Positions 16,900 to 20,391 of a stretch of 20,391 nt of DNA are shown piece after piece. Within the stretch, counting starts at the first letter, position 1; each line of letters opens with the position of its first letter. A program made the position numbers and the translations under genes. Origin of the DNA: an uncultured Chitinophagaceae bacterium (lineage in GTDB: Bacteria > Bacteroidota > Bacteroidia > Chitinophagales > Chitinophagaceae); NCBI GenBank assembly GCA_937900675.1, contig CALCEA010000028.1, positions 1 to 20,391 of the forward strand. The letters are read 5' to 3'. The notes under the pieces are model-generated. The model saw only the letters and a list, made by a program, of their open reading frames with translations. It did not search any database and was not told the DNA's origin.

Positions 16900-16962
16900 A
16901 TTTTAGGTATATAATTATAGTTTAATATATAATTTTAAGCATTTCTTTGCAGTTTCATTTTG

Positions 16963-16970
16963 TACCTTTG
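16963..16970 (+). promoter_or_regulatory. Perfect -7 box (TACCTTTG) four bases before the RlpA-like gene
   Basis: TACCTTTG matches TAnnTTTG exactly and is followed by CGCC and ATG at 16975. A TTTG (16946-16949) lies only 13 bases upstream, too close for an ideal -33. The predicted transcription start falls on or beside the start codon. Upstream, an AT-rich stretch carries TATATAATT twice (16908-16916 and 16926-16934). Confidence 0.6.
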
Positions 16971-16974
16971 CGCC

Positions 16975-17655
16975 ATGTTCAAAAGACTTCTATTATTGTT
17001 GGTATTAGCCCTGGGAATGTTCACTCAGACTGCTTCTTTTGCTGCAAAACATAAAAAGCAAACTAAGAAGCATAAAACTACTGTGTCTGCTTCTAAAAAG
17101 AAGAAGTCCAAAAAGACAGTGGCTTATAAAAAATCTTCCAAGAAGAAGAAGGGCAATTACTATGCAAAGAATAGCCGTAAACATAAAAAATCGAAGCGTT
17201 ATAAAGCCTATCGTTTATCATCTGAAGAATTGGCTGCTGATAAAGAAAAGCGTGCTGCATCAAAAGACATGATTGCGCAAAACCTAGAAAAGAAAAAACA
17301 AACAGATAGTGCACATAAATTGGTTTTTGTAAATGTGAACAAAGAAGAAGAAGGATATTTTGCATCTATGTTTACCAAGCAAAAACAAGCCGCTAGTTTT
17401 CAAACTCTTGAAGGCACTGCAGCTGTTTTCAAAAGTGTAAGTGGTTGGGAAGACAAAAAGTTTTATATACTTACCAATGAAATTCCTGTTGGAACCCTAG
17501 TTAGAATAACCACACCTGATTTTAAAAGTATCTGCGCTAAAGTAATTAGTGCTTTACCTGATATGGGCAACAGTATTCAGTACAGATTGAATGATGCTGC
17601 CGCGGCTATACTTGGATTGACTTCCAAGACCTTTAAAATTTCTGTTACTTATTAA
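16975..17655 (+). CDS. Exported lysine-rich protein with C-terminal RlpA-like double-psi beta-barrel
   Basis: This 226-residue protein starts at ATG 16975; an in-frame TTG at 16960 is rejected because it precedes the -7 box. Residues 1-24 form a signal peptide (MFKRLLLLLVLALGMF...ASFAA). Residues about 25-80 are extremely basic, with 24 lysines in 56 residues in runs such as KKKKSKK and KKHKTT. After a charged helical linker (80-120) the C-terminal 100 residues read as an RlpA/DPBB-like fold: GYFASMF (127-133), GTAAVFKSVSGW (147-158), ILTNEIPVGTLVRI (165-178), RLNDAAAAILGL (204-215). The His and Asp used by lytic RlpA enzymes are not visible at the expected TAAH and DRGP places, so it is probably a non-catalytic glycan or envelope binder. 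It is followed 8 nt later by the rhodanese-thioredoxin gene. Confidence 0.72.
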   Translation: MFKRLLLLLVLALGMFTQTASFAAKHKKQTKKHKTTVSASKKKKSKKTVAYKKSSKKKKGNYYAKNSRKHKKSKRYKAYRLSSEELAADKEKRAASKDMIAQNLEKKKQTDSAHKLVFVNVNKEEEGYFASMFTKQKQAASFQTLEGTAAVFKSVSGWEDKKFYILTNEIPVGTLVRITTPDFKSICAKVISALPDMGNSIQYRLNDAAAAILGLTSKTFKISVTY

Positions 17656-17663
17656 TCTATTGT

Positions 17664-18386
17664 ATGAAATGTAAATTTTTTGTAAGCCTATTTGCAATGG
17701 CTTTATTTGTTGTTGCCTGCGCTCAAAACAATGTTAACACACAAAATGCACAACAGCCTCAGACTATTTCTGCTGCTCAGTTTAAATCAGCGATTGAAAA
17801 ACCTGGTGTACAAATTTTAGATGTTAGAACTGCTGGTGAATTTCAGTCTGGGCATATTCAAAATGCTTTACAAGCCAATTGGAATGATGCCAAAGAGTTT
17901 CAAGATAGAACACAGCATTTGGATAAGTCCAAGCCGGTATATGTATACTGTCAAGCAGGGGGAAGAAGTGCTGCCGCGCAAAGTTTTTTGACAGAAAAAG
18001 GATATATCGTTGTGAATTTAGAAGGCGGCATGAGTAATTGGAAAATGAATCAATTGCCAGTAGAAGGAAATGCCAATGCAGTGCAAATGCGTGTAGCTGA
18101 TTTTGTTAAAGTAATTACAGAAAACAAAATGGTGCTAGTAGATATAGGTGCAACTTGGTGTCCACCATGTAGAAAAATGCAACCTATTGTTGATCAAATT
18201 AAAAAAGAGCAGGGATCTAATGTATATTTTTTAGCAGTTGATGGTGGAGTAGATATGGATGTGATGAAACATCTGCAATTTGAATCTCTTCCTACTTTTA
18301 TTATTTACAAGAATGGAAAAGAAGTATGGAGAAAGCAGGGAATTGTTGCTGCTGAAGAGTTTCAAAAAGTATTGGGTACTAAATAG
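17664..18386 (+). CDS. Rhodanese-thioredoxin fusion lipoprotein
   Basis: 240 residues. A lipoprotein signal (MKCKFFVSLFAMALFVVAC) puts lipidated Cys19 in the periplasm or outer membrane. Residues about 33-130 are a rhodanese domain: ILDVRTAGEFQSGHI (51-65) and the active-site loop YCQAGGRSAAA with C96. Residues about 140-240 are a thioredoxin domain: VLVDIGATWCPPCRKM (157-172, C166/C169, CPPC type) and the cis-proline segment ESLPTF (P210). Rhodaneses carry persulfide sulfur and thioredoxins do dithiol exchange, so an intramolecular sulfur or redox relay is plausible but inferred. It lies 8 nt after the RlpA-like gene and is likely cotranscribed. Its last 8 bases overlap the end of the convergent fmt gene. 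Confidence 0.9.
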   Translation: MKCKFFVSLFAMALFVVACAQNNVNTQNAQQPQTISAAQFKSAIEKPGVQILDVRTAGEFQSGHIQNALQANWNDAKEFQDRTQHLDKSKPVYVYCQAGGRSAAAQSFLTEKGYIVVNLEGGMSNWKMNQLPVEGNANAVQMRVADFVKVITENKMVLVDIGATWCPPCRKMQPIVDQIKKEQGSNVYFLAVDGGVDMDVMKHLQFESLPTFIIYKNGKEVWRKQGIVAAEEFQKVLGTK

Positions 18387-19302
18387 CTCGATAACCTCTT
18401 AAGAAATCTTCAATAGGCATTCTTTTCTTGCCTTCCCATTGAATATCATTTAATAGTAGATAGCCATTTTTGCATGCAAATTTGGCTATTTTTTTATCTT
18501 CTATAATAAAACTACCAGGTGCTTCTTTGGGTGTTTTTATTTCTTTTTTTGTTGAAAATAATTTAACCACTTTGCCATCCACTTTAGTAATCGCGCCTGG
18601 GAAAGGAGCTAATCCTCTCACTTTATTGTGTATATGCTCAACTGTTTGATTCCAATCAATCTCACAATCTTTGGTAAATATTTTAGGAGCATGTTTGTCT
18701 ATGCTAGGAATGGCTTGCGGTGTAGCTTTTATATTTTTTTGAATCAATCCATTGACTGTTTTTACTAAAACATTCGCGCCTATTTCCATCATGATATCAT
18801 GTAGCTCGCCTGCAGTCATGTTTTCGGTAATGGGAATTCTTTCTTGCAATAAAACATCTCCAGTATCTATGGCATGTTGTAATTGAAATATGGTTACACC
18901 AGTATAAGTTTCTCCATTCATTATAGCCCAATTAATGGGGGCTGCTCCTCTATAATCTGGCAATAAAGATCCATGTACATTTAAAGTGCCCATGGGAGGG
19001 TAAGACCATATTTTTTCAGGCAACATTCTAAAGGCCACTACAATTTGCAAGTCAGGTTGATAAGCACTTAAAGCTTCCAAAAATTCAGGCGCTTTTAATT
19101 TTTCTGGCTGCAAAATAGGTAAATCATGGGCCAGGGCAAATTGCTTTACTGCACTTTGTTGCAATTGCATGCCTCTTCCGGCTGGCTTATCTGGCGCAGT
19201 CACTACAGCAACCACATTCATATTAGCATCTAATAATGCTTTTAAAGAAGCCACAGCAAATGCGGGCGTGCCCATAAATACAATTCTTGGTCCTTGATTC
19301 AT
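18379..19302 (-). CDS. fmt: Methionyl-tRNA formyltransferase
   Basis: This 307-residue enzyme formylates initiator Met-tRNA with 10-formyl-tetrahydrofolate. The N-terminal Rossmann-like domain begins RIVFMGTPAFAV (6-17). The catalytic segment NVHGSLLPDYRGAAPINWAI (108-127) carries N108 and H110, with D146 in HAIDTGDVLL. The C-terminal OB-like domain follows VRGLAPFPGA (near 225-235). All match the family. N-terminal VTAPDKPAGRGMQLQ is the expected loop. The start is ATG 19302, four bases after a perfect -7 box. It depends on the folate pool also served by thyA/folA, although it is transcribed separately. Confidence 0.97.
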   Translation of the reverse strand: MNQGPRIVFMGTPAFAVASLKALLDANMNVVAVVTAPDKPAGRGMQLQQSAVKQFALAHDLPILQPEKLKAPEFLEALSAYQPDLQIVVAFRMLPEKIWSYPPMGTLNVHGSLLPDYRGAAPINWAIMNGETYTGVTIFQLQHAIDTGDVLLQERIPITENMTAGELHDIMMEIGANVLVKTVNGLIQKNIKATPQAIPSIDKHAPKIFTKDCEIDWNQTVEHIHNKVRGLAPFPGAITKVDGKVVKLFSTKKEIKTPKEAPGSFIIEDKKIAKFACKNGYLLLNDIQWEGKKRMPIEDFLRGYRAI

Positions 19303-19306
19303 GGCT

Positions 19307-19314
19307 CAAAGTTA
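19307..19314 (-). promoter_or_regulatory. Perfect -7 box (TAACTTTG) four bases before fmt
   Basis: On the minus strand, TAACTTTG is followed by AGCC and then the fmt ATG at 19302. No TTG is seen at the expected -33 position. The geometry is identical to that of the RlpA-like gene and predicts a leaderless or nearly leaderless fmt mRNA. Confidence 0.6.
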
Positions 19315-19326
19315 CTGAGAATTATG

Positions 19327-19334
19327 TACTTTTG
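19327..19334 (+). promoter_or_regulatory. Candidate -7 box (TACTTTTG) for the FKBP gene
   Basis: TACTTTTG is a full match to TAnnTTTG and ends 38 nt before the FKBP ATG, giving a leader of roughly 30 nt. It is divergent from, and only 12 bp away from, the fmt -7 box, so the two polymerases would share the 70-bp intergenic region. No good -33 was found. Confidence 0.5.
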
Positions 19335-19372
19335 CTCTTTGCACCGATGGTGCTTTATTTAAACTAAACAAT

Positions 19373-19825
19373 ATGCAACAAGTAAAAAATGGGGATACCA
19401 TTCAAGTGCATTATCACGGTAAATTAACTACTGGTGAAACATTTGATTCTTCTGAAGGAAGAGCCCCTCTAGAATTTGAAGTGGGTTCAGGTATGGTGAT
19501 TCCTGGTTTTGATAATGGCGTTTTAGGAATGAAAATCGGTGAAAAAAAGACAATTCATATTCCTTTCATGGAAGCTTATGGTCCAAAACAACCAGAAATG
19601 ATTGTTGAATTCCCTAAAACTCAATTTCCTCCAGATTTAAACCCTGCTGTAGGAATGGCTTTGACAATGAACAATGGTCAAGGACAACAATTTCAAGTAA
19701 TGGTGATTGAAGTAAAAGAAGAAGTAGTGGTTTTAGACGCTAACCATTCTTTAGCTGGTCAGGATTTAACTTTTGATTTAGAATTAGTGAACATCGATAG
19801 TCCTTCAAAGATTATCATGCCTTAA
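19373..19825 (+). CDS. FKBP-type peptidyl-prolyl cis-trans isomerase (SlyD/FkpB-like)
   Basis: This 150-residue cytosolic protein begins with the FKBP strand VKNGDTIQVHYHGKLTTGETFDSS. It continues with PLEFEVGSGMVIPGFDNGVLGM (31-52), the active-site region, and KKTIHIPFMEAYGP (58-71). An insert-in-flap chaperone domain lies between about residues 71 and 125, and VLDANHSLAGQDLTFDLELV near the end is typical of the SlyD branch (NHPLAG motif). It lacks the metal-binding His-rich tail of E. coli SlyD. It catalyses proline isomerisation and probably assists folding. It has its own promoter and a strong terminator, so it looks monocistronic. Confidence 0.92.
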   Translation: MQQVKNGDTIQVHYHGKLTTGETFDSSEGRAPLEFEVGSGMVIPGFDNGVLGMKIGEKKTIHIPFMEAYGPKQPEMIVEFPKTQFPPDLNPAVGMALTMNNGQGQQFQVMVIEVKEEVVVLDANHSLAGQDLTFDLELVNIDSPSKIIMP

Positions 19826-19846
19826 TTTTTTCATAAATTTTGTCGT

Positions 19847-19877
19847 AAAGGCGGCCTTCTTGAAGGCCGCCTTTTTT
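19847..19877 (+). terminator. Strong intrinsic terminator after the FKBP gene
   Basis: AAAGGCGGCCTTC (19847-19859) is a perfect complement of GAAGGCCGCCTTT (19862-19874), with only TT between, so a 12-bp GC-rich stem with a four-base CTTG loop forms. Six Ts (19872-19877) follow. It lies 22 nt after the FKBP stop. Confidence 0.93.
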
Positions 19878-19931
19878 ATTCCCTAAAATCAAATTATCTT
19901 CAAGTATATTTTATTATTACATTGTTTTTAT

Positions 19932-20391
19932 ATGAGTGTTAAAGTACCAGGTGTTGCAGAAAGATTTATGAGATATGTGCAAATTGACACACAGAGTGAT
20001 CCCAATAGTATAAGTTTTCCAAGTACAGCAAAACAACTGAACTTATCCCATCTTTTAGTTGAAGAATTAAAATCTTTTGGGATTGAAGATGCACATGTAG
20101 ATGCGCATGGCTATGTGATGGCGACGATTCCTGCCAATACTAATGCAAGTACTCCGGTGATTTGTTTTTGTGCACATGTGGATACTGCGCCTGATTGCAG
20201 TGGAACTGGGGTTCGTCCAATATTACATGAACTATATACTGGTGCGCCAATTGTTTTGCCAGATGATCCTCAACAAATGATTACCACTGATCAATATCCT
20301 TATCTTAAAAAATTTATTGGTAAATCTATTATCACAGCATCAGGTAAAACCTTGTTAGGGGCAGATGATAAAGCAGGGGTGGCGATTATTA
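19932..20391 (+). CDS. pepT: Peptidase T (tripeptide aminopeptidase), partial: N-terminus only
   Basis: The open frame from ATG 19932 runs to the window end, giving 153 codons; the C-terminus is outside. The sequence follows M20-family tripeptidase PepT, a zinc exopeptidase that removes N-terminal residues from tripeptides in the cytosol. It starts with VAERFMRYVQIDTQSDP (8-24). The first metal site is FCAHVDTAPD (His and Asp near residues 79-81), followed by YPYLKKFIGKSIITASGKTLLGADDKAGVAII, the bridging-Asp loop. The match extends from the first residues, so the start is secure. It follows the FKBP terminator and is a separate unit. Confidence 0.93.
   Translation, partial: MSVKVPGVAERFMRYVQIDTQSDPNSISFPSTAKQLNLSHLLVEELKSFGIEDAHVDAHGYVMATIPANTNASTPVICFCAHVDTAPDCSGTGVRPILHELYTGAPIVLPDDPQQMITTDQYPYLKKFIGKSIITASGKTLLGADDKAGVAII

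Noticed and set aside
17039..17365. Open frames on both strands inside the lysine-rich gene
   Set aside because: The repeated AAG/AAA codons create long open frames in other registers. Only the frame with a signal peptide and a DPBB-like domain is credible.
1..20391. Mobile element, CRISPR array, tRNA or phage module
   Set aside because: No transposase, integrase, regularly spaced repeats, long terminal inverted repeats or tRNA-like cloverleaf were seen while reading both strands.

Overview
The window looks like the core chromosome of a Bacteroidota species, probably in or near the Chitinophagaceae. It is AT-rich and densely packed. Its promoters resemble the Bacteroidota -7 element TAnnTTTG. 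The first two + strand genes form the TonB-receptor-like barrel plus DUF5689 lipoprotein pair typical of this phylum. I see no tRNA, rRNA, IS element, prophage or CRISPR array, and no obvious horizontally acquired island. The taxonomic placement is inferred from protein style and promoter motifs, not from a marker gene.

Layout. 1-4260: a secreted endonuclease/exonuclease/phosphatase (cut off by the window edge) is divergent from a two-gene unit, an outer-membrane barrel and a DUF5689 lipoprotein. 4342-6204: the chaperone gene htpG, followed by a bidirectional terminator. 6285-9616: a tight minus-strand operon of HAD phosphatase, long-chain polyprenyl diphosphate synthase and recJ. 9704-12103: a divergent PlsC-like acyltransferase, then a minus-strand acyl-CoA thioesterase and a dipeptide epimerase. 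12203-16899: a plus-strand run of proline dehydrogenase, thymidylate synthase, dihydrofolate reductase, a class I methyltransferase and an RsmF/NSUN-type rRNA methyltransferase. 16975-18386: an envelope pair, a lysine-rich RlpA-like exported protein and a rhodanese-thioredoxin fusion lipoprotein. 18379-20391: convergent fmt, then an FKBP-type prolyl isomerase with a strong terminator, and the start of peptidase T.

How the genes fit together. Most are housekeeping: protein folding, DNA repair, isoprenoid chains, dTMP/folate metabolism, rRNA and initiator-tRNA modification, and peptide and proline breakdown. ThyA and FolA form a complete dTMP cycle, because ThyA produces the dihydrofolate that FolA reduces. 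The parts that look least well described are the nuclease/barrel/DUF5689 trio (possible extracellular nucleic-acid or phosphate-ester scavenging), a PlsC-family protein with altered catalytic motifs, and the RlpA-like/rhodanese-thioredoxin envelope pair. There is also a recurring promoter geometry, with the -7 box ending four bases before ATG, which predicts leaderless or near-leaderless mRNAs. I do not see a clear-cut new defence or mobile system.
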